NCBI GenBank assembly: GCA_037045645.1
Contig: JBAOIH010000004.1
Location: forward strand, 62,001 to 126,000
DNA length: 64,000 nt
From: Nocardioides sp.
GTDB lineage: Bacteria > Actinomycetota > Actinomycetes > Propionibacteriales > Nocardioidaceae
Reading direction: 5' to 3'
Position numbers and translations under genes: made by a program. This document shows, one piece after another, positions 1 to 9,190 of the stretch; the stretch's first letter is position 1, and each line of letters starts with the position of its first letter. The notes under the pieces were generated by a model. That model saw only the letters and a list, made by a program, of their open reading frames with translations. It was not told the origin of the DNA and did not search any database.

Positions 1-2365
1 ACTGCGACTGCACCAGCAGCGCGCCCGACTCGATCTGCGTCAGATCGATCGGTGCCGCGGAACCGGCCGGGACCGGCCAGTCGCGACACGGCAGTCCCCG
101 CCACGTCTCACGCCACGAGAATGCCGGCACCCGTGGTGCGGCGGTAGGAGTCCCGGTCCAGCCTTCGAGTTCGGCGGGCCACGCGGGGATCGCGTCGGAG
201 GCGGTAGCGGTCTGCCAGGTGCCGCCTCGGAACTGCGCGGCCAGGACGCGTCCGGAGCGCGAGAAGACCCGGCGGAAGCCCTCGCCGCGCACGCCCGCCG
301 GGCCGTCGGCACGCAAGGTGATCTTCGCGGTGTTGCCATCGGTCGCGACCACGTAGGGGACGTGTCCCGCCTCGGCGATGAAGGCGATGTGAGCCAGACC
401 CGTCACGTCGTCGTAGGTGCCGTCGTAGGCGAAACCGTACGCGTTGGTCTGGGACGCCCCCTCCGCCATCCAGAGAGTCTCCACCCGCGCGGGCGCATCC
501 CTACGCGAGATGGCGAGTCCATCCGGCACCCCGTCGCTTCCGAAGATCATCCCTCGGGGAGTAGCCAGGGCGAACGTCGGATTCCTGTTGTCCGATGCGG
601 TGACCCAGGAGCGGCCGAGATCGTCGCTGAATGCCACTCGGGCCGCGTTGTCCACGCCGGGGGCATGCCACGCGATCCAGATCCGATCCCCCGCCCACGG
701 ATCGAAGGTCGCGAAATGCAGATGGGTCGTGTCGTTCGTCTGGCCGACCTCGGCTGCCTTCTGCTCCAGGTCGTAGATCACCGACCAGGTCAGGCCGCCA
801 TCGGTCGAAAGCCAGACGAATCGACTCCCGGTGAAGGGTGGAGCGCCGACATACGAGGTGGCCACCACCTTCGAACCGTCCGTGTTGGTGTTGACGCCCC
901 ACGAATAGAACGTGGAACGACCGTCCAGTCGCAGCGTCGTACTGAGCCTCGCGGTTGCGGGGGACGCCGACCAACCTGTCGAACGCAGCACGCGGTAGGC
1001 GCGTACGAGCAGGATCTCGCCGCCCGGGGCGTCCAGGATCTTCACGACTGCGCCGCCGTCGACGCCCAGATCGCGTACGGGCTGCCAGGTGGCGCCCATG
1101 TCCGAACTCGACATCAGCATGTTGGCAGACGTGCCGTAGAGCCGGCCGTCCTTGAGCAGGCCGATCGGCGCCGTGGGCGAGGATGTCAAGGGGCCGAATC
1201 CGCCGGTCGGCAGAGTCTGTGGGTTGTCGGTGCAGGTCGTCGCCATCCGCACGGCGTACCCGTTCTCACCCCCGCTCGCACGCAGCGTCCGGCGATAGAG
1301 CCGGACGGCCTGGCGTGGTCTGCCCTGCTTGAGTTCGGCGAGTGCGGCGCTGGTCGGGGCCCAGGCTGCGGCATCGGCGAGCGCGGGCGCAACGATGTCC
1401 GCGACATCGGCCGACCCCAGGCGCGCGGTGCCCGGCATCGCGATCAGGCGTTGGATGATCCGCGCCGACGCGGTGGGCGTACGGCCGAGGTGATAACGCT
1501 TCGCGCGACGAGACACCCAACGTGTCAACCGGTTCCAGGCGGGGGTGAGCGCACCTGTCTGGGCGCGCAACTGGTCGTAGGCCGCGATCTCCGGATCGCG
1601 GGCACCGTCGAGGATCAGGCGGCGTACCCGATCGGGAAACTGTGCGGCGTAGAGCTCGCCGAGGTGCGTTCCGTAGCCCACGCCGTAGAAGTTCACCTGG
1701 TCGACGCCCAGCGCCTGCCGGATCGACTCGAAGTCGCGCACCGTGTCCAGCGATCGCAGGTGACCCAGCAGATCTCGAGCCGTGGCGGAACTGCAACGCT
1801 GGGCGTACGCGGCACTGCGCGCAACCCAGGGCGAAGCGGCGGCTGCCTGGGCGGGTGGGTAGGCCGGCCGGCCCCGCTTGAGATAGCCCGCGTCGCAGGC
1901 CAGACGCGGGCGGCTGGCGCCGACGCCTCGGGTGTCGATGCCGATCCAGTCGTACGACCGGGCGATCTTGCCCGCGATCTGCTCTCCCTCCAACGCCATC
2001 GTGAGCCCCGGCAGCCCCGGTCCGCCCGGGTTGGTCAACACCACGCCTCGAAAGCGCTTGGCCGTGTGCGCCACTCGAGACAGGGCCAGCACCAAGGTCG
2101 CGCCGGACGGGTTGTCGTAGTCGAGCGGGACGCGCAGCGTCGCGCACCTGGCCTTGGCTTTGCGCAGGGCCGGGCGCGCACACCGGCGCCAGGTCACGGC
2201 GCGCGGCGTCGTCGTGCTGCCCACGGTGGACACCTGCGAGGCGACCGCCTGCCCTTGCGGGGAGATCACGGCACACACGCCCAGGACGAAGAGCAGAGTC
2301 AGGACCTTCCGCAGGCCCACCGGTACGCACCACACGAACGGGACACTCTCACAGGCCACCGACAT
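1..2365 (-). CDS. Secreted tripeptidyl-aminopeptidase-like alpha/beta hydrolase with an inserted BNR/Asp-box domain (partial, nucleophile lost)
   Basis: The gene is open from ATG 2365 to the left edge, about 788 codons, with its 3' end missing. A hydrophobic signal segment lies at residues 19-40. The TAP/SlpD-type hydrolase core follows: the oxyanion loop NPGGPG at 112-117, DTRGVGAS near 144-151, and LDGARDPE after the elbow. The nucleophile elbow reads G-V-G-Y-G, with Gly230 (codon 1676-1678) where the family has Ser, so hydrolysis is unlikely. After the usual TTCTDNP motif near residue 380 the frame enters about 350 residues unrelated to TAP. These hold three Asp-boxes (S-x-D-x-G-x-[TS]-W) near 420, 520 and 580. 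The frame then returns to TAP-like sequence (LPCRDWP near 760). ATG 2365 and GTG 2320 are both possible starts; neither has a clear ribosome site. The function is unknown; a binding or scaffold role is an inference. Confidence 0.8.
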   Translation of the reverse strand, partial: MSVACESVPFVWCVPVGLRKVLTLLFVLGVCAVISPQGQAVASQVSTVGSTTTPRAVTWRRCARPALRKAKARCATLRVPLDYDNPSGATLVLALSRVAHTAKRFRGVVLTNPGGPGLPGLTMALEGEQIAGKIARSYDWIGIDTRGVGASRPRLACDAGYLKRGRPAYPPAQAAAASPWVARSAAYAQRCSSATARDLLGHLRSLDTVRDFESIRQALGVDQVNFYGVGYGTHLGELYAAQFPDRVRRLILDGARDPEIAAYDQLRAQTGALTPAWNRLTRWVSRRAKRYHLGRTPTASARIIQRLIAMPGTARLGSADVADIVAPALADAAAWAPTSAALAELKQGRPRQAVRLYRRTLRASGGENGYAVRMATTCTDNPQTLPTGGFGPLTSSPTAPIGLLKDGRLYGTSANMLMSSSDMGATWQPVRDLGVDGGAVVKILDAPGGEILLVRAYRVLRSTGWSASPATARLSTTLRLDGRSTFYSWGVNTNTDGSKVVATSYVGAPPFTGSRFVWLSTDGGLTWSVIYDLEQKAAEVGQTNDTTHLHFATFDPWAGDRIWIAWHAPGVDNAARVAFSDDLGRSWVTASDNRNPTFALATPRGMIFGSDGVPDGLAISRRDAPARVETLWMAEGASQTNAYGFAYDGTYDDVTGLAHIAFIAEAGHVPYVVATDGNTAKITLRADGPAGVRGEGFRRVFSRSGRVLAAQFRGGTWQTATASDAIPAWPAELEGWTGTPTAAPRVPAFSWRETWRGLPCRDWPVPAGSAAPIDLTQIESGALLVQSQ

Positions 2366-2377
2366 GCGTTAACCCGG

Positions 2378-3806
2378 TCAGGCCAGATAGCGATCCAGTG
2401 CCGTGTGGGCGTCCTGCGAGACGAAGCCGGTCGCTTCGAGCTTGGCCAACGACATCCGCGAGCCCAGGGGGCGCGGTGCGAACGGCTTGCCTTGGGCGAG
2501 CACGCCGGCTGCGTACGAGGCGGTGTCGGTCGCGCTGACGTCGTCGACGTGGCGACCGCAGCGCGCGAACACCGCCTTGGCCCAGCCCGCCCACGACAGG
2601 TTCTCGCCGCCGTTGGTGACGTTGTAGATGCCGTGTTCGGCACCTACGTCGAGCAGGTGCCGGGTGGCGCGCGAGAGCTCGGAGGTGAACGTCAGGCGTC
2701 CGATCTGGTCGTCGACGACGCTGGGGGAGACCCCGTTGGCAGCGAGCGTCGCCATGGTGCGGACGAAGTTGTGGCCCTCGCCGATGACCCAGGTCGTACG
2801 CAGGATGTAGTGGCGCGGCGCCGTGGCGACGGCCAGATCACCCGGCTGCCTTGCTCTGTGCCGTAGACACCGAGCGGGGACAGGGGCTCGTCCTCGGTGT
2901 GTTCCTGCGCGGTCCCGTCGAAGACGTAGTCGGAGGAGTAGTGCACCAGCGTCAGGTTGTGCGCGGCCGCGACCCGCGCCAGCGTCGCGGGTGCAGTGGC
3001 GTTGGCGGCCCAGGCCGCGACTCGGCCCTCGTCGGTCTCGGCCGCGTCGACGGCCGTGTAGGCGGCGGCGTTGAGGATGGTGGCGTACTCGTGCCACGGC
3101 CAGGCGGCGACCGCGGCCGGCATCGGAGACGTCGAGCGCCTCCACGCCGTCCTCGGCGACCAGGTCGACCAGCGTCGAGCCCGGGAAGTCGCGCCTGCAG
3201 CGCGCGGCCGAGCTGGCCGTTCGCCGCCGATGATCAGTGTCTTCTTGGCTGCCATCGGCGTGACGTCGGCCAAGCGCGGAGTGGCGAGGTCCTTGTCGGA
3301 GATCTCGACCTCGGCGGAGTCCAGGGGGATCGGCCAGGCGATCGCCACGGTCTCGTCGGCGAGGTTGAGCGCGGGGTAGGTGACGCCGGCTCGCCAGTGT
3401 TCGTTGACCAGGTAGGTGTACGCGGTGCTCGTCCTCCAGGGTCTGGTAGGAGTTGCCGACACCGCGCGGGACGAAGACCGCCACGCTCGGGTCGACTTCG
3501 AGCGTGAACGACCGTGCCGAACGTGTCGCCCGTCGCGCAGGTCCACCCAGGCGCCGAAGATCCGCCCGGTCGTCAGCGAGATGAACTTGTCCCACGGCTC
3601 GGCGTGGATGCCCGCGGGTCGCGCCGCGGCGCGGCGTTGAAGGAGACGTTGTTCTGCACCGGTCCGAAGTCGGGCAGGCCGAGCGCGACCATCTTCTCGC
3701 GCTGCCAGTTCTCCTTGAACCAGCCGCGGGCGTCGCCGTGCACAGGCAGGTCGTACGACCAGCAGGCCCGGGATCGGCGGTGGTCTCGACGGTCAGCTCG
3801 GTCCAT
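2378..3806 (-). pseudogene. rmlCD: Bifunctional dTDP-4-dehydrorhamnose 3,5-epimerase / dTDP-4-dehydrorhamnose reductase (RmlC-RmlD fusion), frameshifted
   Basis: Pieces of one roughly 470-residue protein lie in order across all three minus frames. The RmlC part includes DARGWFKENWQREKM, VFVPRGVGNSYQTLEDE and HWRAGVTYPALNLADETVA. The RmlD part follows, with KKTLIIG, LNAAAYTAVDAAE, VHYSSDYVFDG and the intact C-terminal third LRTTWVIGEGHNFVRTM to DRYLA. RmlC epimerises and RmlD reduces the keto sugar in the last two steps to dTDP-L-rhamnose. The fusion order is usual in Nocardioides relatives. At least eight frame changes lie between about 2830 and 3803, while residues between breaks stay conserved. 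Downstream of about 2815 the gene is clean. The ATG at 3806 overlaps the rmlB stop (TGATG), indicating translational coupling. The breaks look like consensus errors, but true decay cannot be excluded. Confidence 0.85.
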
Positions 3807-4833
3807 CACTGGCCCTGTCTTGCGCGTACGCTGGCCTCGGTCGCCGTCCTTGGCCGGGCGCCACCACGCCTCGTGCTCGCGATACCACTCGATGGTGTCG
3901 GCCAGGCCGGACTCGGAAGTCGCTGGAACCGCGGCTCCCACCCGAGTTCGTGTGCGCAGCTTGGTCGACGTCGATCGCGTAGCGCAGGTCGTGGCCCGGC
4001 GCGGTCGGTGACGTGGTCGAACGCGTCCGCGGGCTCGACCCATCAGCGTCGAGGATCAGCTCGATCACCGTCGAGGTTGTTCTTCTCGCCGTCGGCACCG
4101 ATCAGGTAGGTCTCGCCGATGCGGCCCTTCTCGAGGATGCGTCAGCACCGCCGACGTAGTGGTCGTCGGCGTGGATCCAGTCGCGCACGTTCTCGCCGGC
4201 GCCGTAGAGCTTGGGGCGGATCCCGTCGATCACGTTGGTGATCTGACGCGGGATGAACTTCTCGACGTGCTGGTACGGGCCGTAGTTGTTCGAGCAGTTG
4301 GAGATCGTCGCCTGCACGCCGAACGAGCGCACCCACGCGCGCACGAGCAGGTCCGAGCCGGCCTTCGTGGACGAGTACGGGCTGACGACGGGTTGTAGGG
4401 CGTGTCCTCGGTGAAGCGCTCGCCGGATCGTCGAGTTCGAGGTCGCCGTACACCTCGTCGGTGGAGATGTGGTGGTAGCGCTTGTCGTGCTTGCGGACCG
4501 CCTCCAGCAAGCGTGAAGGTGCCGATCAGGTTGGTCTGCACGAACGGCGACGGGTCGTCGAGGCGAGTTGTCGTTGTGCGACTCCGCGGCGAAATGCACG
4601 ATCGCGTCGCGCCTGGGCCACCAGCGCGTCGACCAGCGTCGGCGTCGGCGACATCGCCGACCACCAGGCGTACGCGATCCGCCGGGCAGACCCGCCAGGA
4701 GGCCTCGCGCGACGCGGCGTAGGTCAGCTTGTCGAGCACGGTCACGCTGCGCGTCGGTGTGGTCCATGCAGGTGGTGGACGAAGTTGGCAGCCGATGAAG
4801 CCGGCGCCGCCGGTCACGAGAAGCGTCTGACAT
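3806..4833 (-). pseudogene. rmlB: dTDP-glucose 4,6-dehydratase (RmlB), frameshifted
   Basis: RmlB converts dTDP-glucose to dTDP-4-keto-6-deoxyglucose using NAD. Recognisable pieces in order are the Rossmann motif LLVTGGAGFIG, LDKLTYA, VHFAAESHNDNS, the STDEVYGDLELDD block with catalytic residues, YSSTKAGSDLLVRAW, NNYGPYQHVEKFIPRQ, RDWIHADDHY, and a C-terminal GHDLRYAIDVDQ segment. They fall in different frames because of repeated one-base changes. The first is an extra G at about 4827, straight after ATG-TCA. The start at 4833 is fixed by this N-terminus; the TGA at 3806-3808 overlaps the next gene's ATG. It sits between rmlCD downstream and the divergent rmlA upstream, with 56 bp between the rmlA and rmlB starts. 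Confidence 0.85.
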
Positions 4834-4889
4834 GGCGCCGGAGTCCTACGGCTCGCGGTACGACGTGGCTCGGCCCTAGGGATGGCGTC

Positions 4890-5772
4890 ATGCGCGGCAT
4901 CATCCTGGCAGGCGGCACGGGCATCGCGACTGCACCCGATCACGCAAGGCATCAGCAAGCAGTTGATGCCCGTCTACGACAAGCCGATGATCTACTACCC
5001 GCTGTCGACGCTGATGCTCGCAGGCATCCGCGACGTCCTGGTGATCACCACCCCGCACGACGCGGAGAGTTTCGAGCGGCTGCTCGGCGACGGGTCCCAG
5101 TTCGGGATCTCGATCACCTACGCCGCAGCAGCCCGCGCCCGATGGTCTGGCGCAGGCCTTCACTGATCGGCGCGGAACACATCGGCGACGGTTCGGTCGG
5201 CCTCGTCCTCGGCGACAACATCTTCTACGGCACCGGCCTGGGCACTCAGCCTGCGTTCGCTTCGAGTCGACATCGACGGGGGCGGCCGTCTTCGCCTACC
5301 ACGTGGCGGATCCCACGGCGTACGGCGTCGTGGAGTTCGACGCCGCCGGCCAGGCCCTGAGCCTGGAGGAGAAGCCGAGCGAACCACGCAGTCGAGCTAC
5401 GCCGTGCCCGGCCTCTACTTCTACGACAACGAGCGTCGTCGAGCATCGCGGCAGGGCTGAAGCCGTCGGCGCGTGGTGAGTACGAGATCACCGACCTCAA
5501 CCGGATCTACCTCGAGGCGGGCACGCTGCAGGTGGAGGTGCTCGCCGCGAGGCACTGCGTGGCTGGACACCGGGACTTTCGATTCGCTCAACGACGCCTC
5601 CAACTTCGTGCGTACGATCGAAGGTCGCCAAGGCATGAAGATCGGCTGTCCCGAGGAGATCGCCTGGCGGCTGGGCTTCCTCAGCGACGACGACCTGGCG
5701 CGGGTCGCCGAGCCGTTGCGCAAGAGCGGCTATGGCGAATATTTGCTGGGACTGCTGCGCCACCGCCGCTGA
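4890..5772 (+). pseudogene. rmlA: Glucose-1-phosphate thymidylyltransferase (RmlA), frameshifted
   Basis: RmlA makes dTDP-glucose from glucose-1-phosphate and dTTP, the first step to dTDP-rhamnose. Visible pieces are MRGIILAGGTG, then SRLHPIT and KQLMPVYDKPMIYYPLSTLMLAGI, GLVLGDNIFYG, FAYHVADPTAYGVVEFD, SYAVPGLYFYDN, GEYEITDLNRIYLEAG, WLDTGTFDSLNDAS and the C-terminal YGEYLLGLLRHRR. Nearly every break is repaired by deleting one base, for example A4923, A5162, C5250, a G near 5283 and a G near 5553. The protein reads through once these are removed. Because the errors are almost all insertions and the residues remain family-like, the gene is probably intact in the organism. Confidence 0.85.
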
Positions 5773-5919
5773 TCGGGGCCCGTACGCGCACTCTCCTCGT
5801 GCGGTCATCCACAGGCCGAAGCGCCCTCGGTTTGCGCCGCCCTCGTGCGGACACGACTTTCGCAATCAGGCCCGGCGGGTGGTCCACCATCCGTTCGGCA
5901 GGCGAGCGGGAGGCAGATC

Positions 5920-6252
5920 ATGACGGGATGGATCGAGGGGCGTGTCCAGTTGGACACCGACGCATTGCGACAAGACGCCGCAGGCTGGTCGCTGCTGGAC
6001 GACCTGCTGAGCGAGTCCGGCCGCCGGGTGGGTGCCGCGTCGGTGGACGAACTGGCGCCCCGCGTGGTGCCTGCGGCGCGTCGGTTCCTGGAGACCTGGA
6101 GCAGGCTCGCGCAGGAGAGTGCGCAGGAGGCCGGTGCGGTAGGTGCCGGGCTCGTGCGGGCCCAGCATGACTTCGGGCGGGTTGATCAGGCGCGCGCCGA
6201 TGCCTTCGTGGGCGGCTCCGACCTGGCTGAGCGGCTCGGGAGCCCGCGATGA
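5920..6252 (+). CDS. ESX/WXG100-like small helical protein
   Basis: The 110-residue protein is predicted to be largely helical and has no signal peptide. Its C-terminal part, VGAGLVRAQHDFGRVDQARAD, resembles the end of actinobacterial type VII secretion-associated helical proteins. The start ATG at 5920 has a GGGAGG Shine-Dalgarno 6 bases upstream. Its stop overlaps the next start (ATGA at 6249-6252), so the two are co-translated, which suggests a pair or complex. No WXG motif is visible, so assignment to the family is by size, helical character and neighbour only. No ESX ATPase or membrane component is present in this window. Confidence 0.6.
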   Translation: MTGWIEGRVQLDTDALRQDAAGWSLLDDLLSESGRRVGAASVDELAPRVVPAARRFLETWSRLAQESAQEAGAVGAGLVRAQHDFGRVDQARADAFVGGSDLAERLGSPR

Positions 6253-7187
6253 TCGACCTGCCCGACTCGCGACCCGAGCAGATCGTGCAGCCGGAGGGTG
6301 ACGCCGACGCTGCGGATCGGCTCGCACAGACGCTCTTCACGACCGCGCAACGCTTCGACGAGTTCGGCGAGGAGGCGATCCGATTGCTGCGCAGGAGTGA
6401 GGGTGCGGGCGAAGCCGTGGCCGCGTACGCCCGGCGCGCCCAGCGCGTAGCTCGCGAACAGCCGCCGATGGCTGGTGCCGTCCGCCGAGTTGCGCGCACC
6501 GTGGTCGCGTACGCCGACAATCTGCGCGCCCACCTGGCGACCAGTGACGAACTGCGCGAACGGCAGCGCCTCCTCGACTCCCGGCGGGCGGAACTCTCAC
6601 GCGAGGTGACGGCGCTCGAACGCGACCCGTTGGTCTCGGTCGCGGCCGTGCGGGCGCTGGAGGAGCGGTCGCTGAGACTGCGCGCCGAGTACGCCGAGTT
6701 GGTGCACGACGAAGCCAGGCTCCGGCGCCACGTGTCGGACAACGAACGCCTGATGCGCGAGTCGTTCGAGTCGGCCGACACCCGCGAGGAGGCTTTGACG
6801 CGGGCAGCGGGGCGTACGGATCTCGCGCGCCACGCGGTGGCAGGCCGGGGTTCGGTGCTGGATGACAACGCCACCGCCGACGAGCAGAAGAGGTGGTGGG
6901 CAGGGCTCAGCCACGCCGAGCGGGAGGCCGTGATCGCGGGCTATCCCGGCGCCGTCGGCAACGCCGAGGGCCTGCCATGGTCGGCCCGCGATCAGGCCAA
7001 CCGGATCAGGCTCGACGATCAGATCGCGCGGCTCGGGGCCAAGGAGACAGATGGCACGTTGAGTCCGCGTGAGGTCGAGATGCTGGTGAAGTCACGCGAG
7101 ACGCTCGCGAGGCTGGAGGGCTCGGGCGGGCAGTTGATCGAATTCCGGCCCGGTGACGGCGCCGTGCGCATCGCCCCTCCCGCATAG
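6249..7187 (+). CDS. DUF1023-type ESX-associated protein lacking its alpha/beta-hydrolase domain
   Basis: This 312-residue protein has a long helical, charged N-terminal region (residues 1-200), probably coiled coil around 115-180. It is followed by WWAGLSHAEREAVIAGYP and GLPWSARDQANRIRL. These are the signatures that in actinobacterial DUF1023 proteins stand immediately before the secreted alpha/beta-hydrolase domain. Here the frame ends about 60 residues later, at QLIEFRPGDGAVRIAPPA, where DUF1023 proteins continue into the catalytic domain. Only 63 bases separate the stop from the convergent gene, so no room remains for the enzyme. It overlaps the ESX-like gene upstream by ATGA. It may be a true truncation or a pared-down partner protein. 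Confidence 0.6.
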   Translation: MIDLPDSRPEQIVQPEGDADAADRLAQTLFTTAQRFDEFGEEAIRLLRRSEGAGEAVAAYARRAQRVAREQPPMAGAVRRVARTVVAYADNLRAHLATSDELRERQRLLDSRRAELSREVTALERDPLVSVAAVRALEERSLRLRAEYAELVHDEARLRRHVSDNERLMRESFESADTREEALTRAAGRTDLARHAVAGRGSVLDDNATADEQKRWWAGLSHAEREAVIAGYPGAVGNAEGLPWSARDQANRIRLDDQIARLGAKETDGTLSPREVEMLVKSRETLARLEGSGGQLIEFRPGDGAVRIAPPA

Positions 7188-7250
7188 TCCAGTGCGAAAT
7201 GGTCGTCAGCCTGCCCCCACAGCGACCAAAACGCACTGGAGTACGAGCAG

Positions 7251-8204
7251 TCAGCTGGGGTCGAGATCCGCAGCGACCATCCGGGCCACGATCTCGTCGA
7301 ACCCCACGGTCGGTCGCCAGCCCAGGTGCGTACGCGCCTTGGTCGCATCACCTTGTTGGGCCGCCGCGTCAGCGGGGCGCGCCAGGGCCGCATCCACGCG
7401 TACGAGCCGCTCCCAGTCGGCGATTCCCACGTGCGCGAAGGCCGCCGCGACGAAGTCGCGGATCGTGTGGGTGACCCCGGTGGCGATCACATAGTCGCCG
7501 GGTTGGTCCGCCGCAGCGGCGCGAGTCAACGCGTCGACATAGTCAGGTGCCCAGCCCCAGTCGCGGCGTACGTCGAGGTTGCCGAGCACGAGTTCGTCGG
7601 CGGTGCCGTTGGCGATCGCGGCGACGGTGGAGGTGATCTTGCGGGTGACGAACTGCGGTGGCCGCCGCGGTGACTCGTGGTTGTAGAGGATCAGGCTCGA
7701 CGCGTGCAGGCCGCGGGTGCGATAGACGCCGGTCATCAGGTGGGCGTACGCCTTCGCCACGCCGTAGGGATTGACCGGCGCGATCGCGGTGTCCTCATGC
7801 TGCGGACTGATCGACGGCTCGCCGAAGATCTCGGCGCTGGAGGCCTGGAGGAAGCGCACGTCGGTGCCGCGCTCGCGCACCAGGAAGGCCGTCTCCAACA
7901 TCGCGACCGCCGCCGCGCCGTTGACCTGCGAGACCAGTTCGGGCTCGTGCCACGACCGGGCGACCGAGCTCACCGCGGCCAGGTTGACGATCAGGTCGGG
8001 CTTGAGTGCGAGCGTGAGGGCCCGGGTGTGCTCCACGTCGGTGATGTCGCCAGCGTGCATCTCGACATCGGCGGGGACGTGCTCCGACGCCTCGTCGTGC
8101 AGCGAGATGGCGTGCACCTCGACACCCTCGTCGAGCAGACGCTCGGCGAGGTAGCTCCCGTCCTGGCCGCTGACCCCCGTGATCAGCGCACGGCGAGCGG
8201 TCAC
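7251..8204 (-). CDS. GDP-mannose 4,6-dehydratase-like NAD-dependent epimerase/dehydratase (second copy)
   Basis: This 317-residue extended short-chain dehydrogenase has the Rossmann motif GVSGQDGSYL (residues 10-19), the SSAE segment (122-125) and the Y147-x3-K151 active site. It also has the substrate-binding stretch NHESPRRPPQFVTRKI seen in GDP-mannose dehydratases. It resembles its neighbour gmd but is more diverged. It may therefore be a second dehydratase or a GDP-4-keto-6-deoxymannose reductase (Rmd) acting on the neighbour's product; the sequence alone does not decide. The GTG start at 8204 overlaps the gmd stop (GTGA), so the two are translated together. Confidence 0.75.
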   Translation of the reverse strand: MTARRALITGVSGQDGSYLAERLLDEGVEVHAISLHDEASEHVPADVEMHAGDITDVEHTRALTLALKPDLIVNLAAVSSVARSWHEPELVSQVNGAAAVAMLETAFLVRERGTDVRFLQASSAEIFGEPSISPQHEDTAIAPVNPYGVAKAYAHLMTGVYRTRGLHASSLILYNHESPRRPPQFVTRKITSTVAAIANGTADELVLGNLDVRRDWGWAPDYVDALTRAAAADQPGDYVIATGVTHTIRDFVAAAFAHVGIADWERLVRVDAALARPADAAAQQGDATKARTHLGWRPTVGFDEIVARMVAADLDPS

Positions 8205-9190
8205 CAGCCCGCCTTGAGGGCGGCGAGGTCGGCGTCGACCATCATCCGGATCAGGTCCTCGAAGCTGACCGTCGGCGCCCAGCCCAGCTTCTCCTTGGCC
8301 TTGCTCGCGTCCCCGATGAGCAGGTCGACCTCGGCCGGTCGCATGAAGCGCGGGTCTTGGCGCACGTACGGACGCCAGTCGTCGATGCCCACGTGTTGGA
8401 AGGCGACGTCGAGCAGTTCCTCGATCGAGTGGGTCTCGCCCGTGGAGATCACGTAGTCGTCGGCCTCGGGCTGCTGGAGCATCCGCCACATCGCCTCGAC
8501 GTAGTCGCCCGCGAAGCCCCAGTCTCGACGAGCGTCGAGGTTGCCCATCACGATCTCGTCCTGGAGGCCGAGCTTGATCGCGGCGACGGCCTTGCTGACC
8601 TTGCGCGTCACGAACTCCTCGCCGCGACGAGGCGACTCGTGGTTGAACAGGATCCCCGAACTCGCGTGCATCCCATAGGACTCGCGATAGTTGATGGTCA
8701 TGTAGTGGCCGTAGACCTTGCTGACGCCATAGGGCGAGCGCGGCCAGAGCAGGGTGTTCTCCCGCTGCGGGGTCTCCTGAACCTTGCCGAACATCTCGCT
8801 GCTGGAGGCTTGATAGAAGCGGACGCTCGCCGGGTCGGACCCGGCGTGCAGGCGTACGGCCTCCAAGATGTTGAGCACGCCCATGCCGGTGACGTCGCTG
8901 GTCACGAATGCGTTCTCCCAGGAGTACGCCACGAAACTCACCGCGCCGAGGTTGTAGACCTCGTCGGGCTCGGAGTCGCGCAGGGCGCGCATCAGGCTGG
9001 AAAGATCGGTCAGGTCGCCGTTGTGCAGGCGAACGTCAGGCACGACGTTCTCGACCAGCGCGCGACGGGGGTTGTTCTGACCACGGATCAGGCCGTGGAC
9101 CTCGTACCCCTTCGCGAGCAGGTTCTCGGCCAGATAAAGCCCGTCCTGGCCGGTGATGCCGGTGATGAGTGCGGATGGCATGGAGGTCAT
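8201..9190 (-). CDS. gmd: GDP-mannose 4,6-dehydratase
   Basis: The 329-residue enzyme converts GDP-mannose to GDP-4-keto-6-deoxymannose, precursor of deoxyhexoses in surface glycans. The sequence shows GITGQDGLYLAE (11-22), SSSEMFG (129-135), Y154-x3-K158, and NHESPRRGEEFVTRK, all typical of Gmd. Start ATG 9190 is preferred over ATG 9181 because it overlaps the stop of the VanZ-like gene as ATGA and has GAAAGG upstream. It is the middle gene of a three-gene minus-strand operon (VanZ-like, gmd, gmd-like), every junction overlapping by 4 bases. Confidence 0.87.
   Translation of the reverse strand: MTSMPSALITGITGQDGLYLAENLLAKGYEVHGLIRGQNNPRRALVENVVPDVRLHNGDLTDLSSLMRALRDSEPDEVYNLGAVSFVAYSWENAFVTSDVTGMGVLNILEAVRLHAGSDPASVRFYQASSSEMFGKVQETPQRENTLLWPRSPYGVSKVYGHYMTINYRESYGMHASSGILFNHESPRRGEEFVTRKVSKAVAAIKLGLQDEIVMGNLDARRDWGFAGDYVEAMWRMLQQPEADDYVISTGETHSIEELLDVAFQHVGIDDWRPYVRQDPRFMRPAEVDLLIGDASKAKEKLGWAPTVSFEDLIRMMVDADLAALKAGW

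Noticed and set aside
362..2866. An 834-codon open frame on the plus strand
   Set aside because: It is the shadow of the minus-strand hydrolase gene and the end of rmlD. The product is Arg/Gly-rich with no family pattern, and high GC keeps the opposite frame open.
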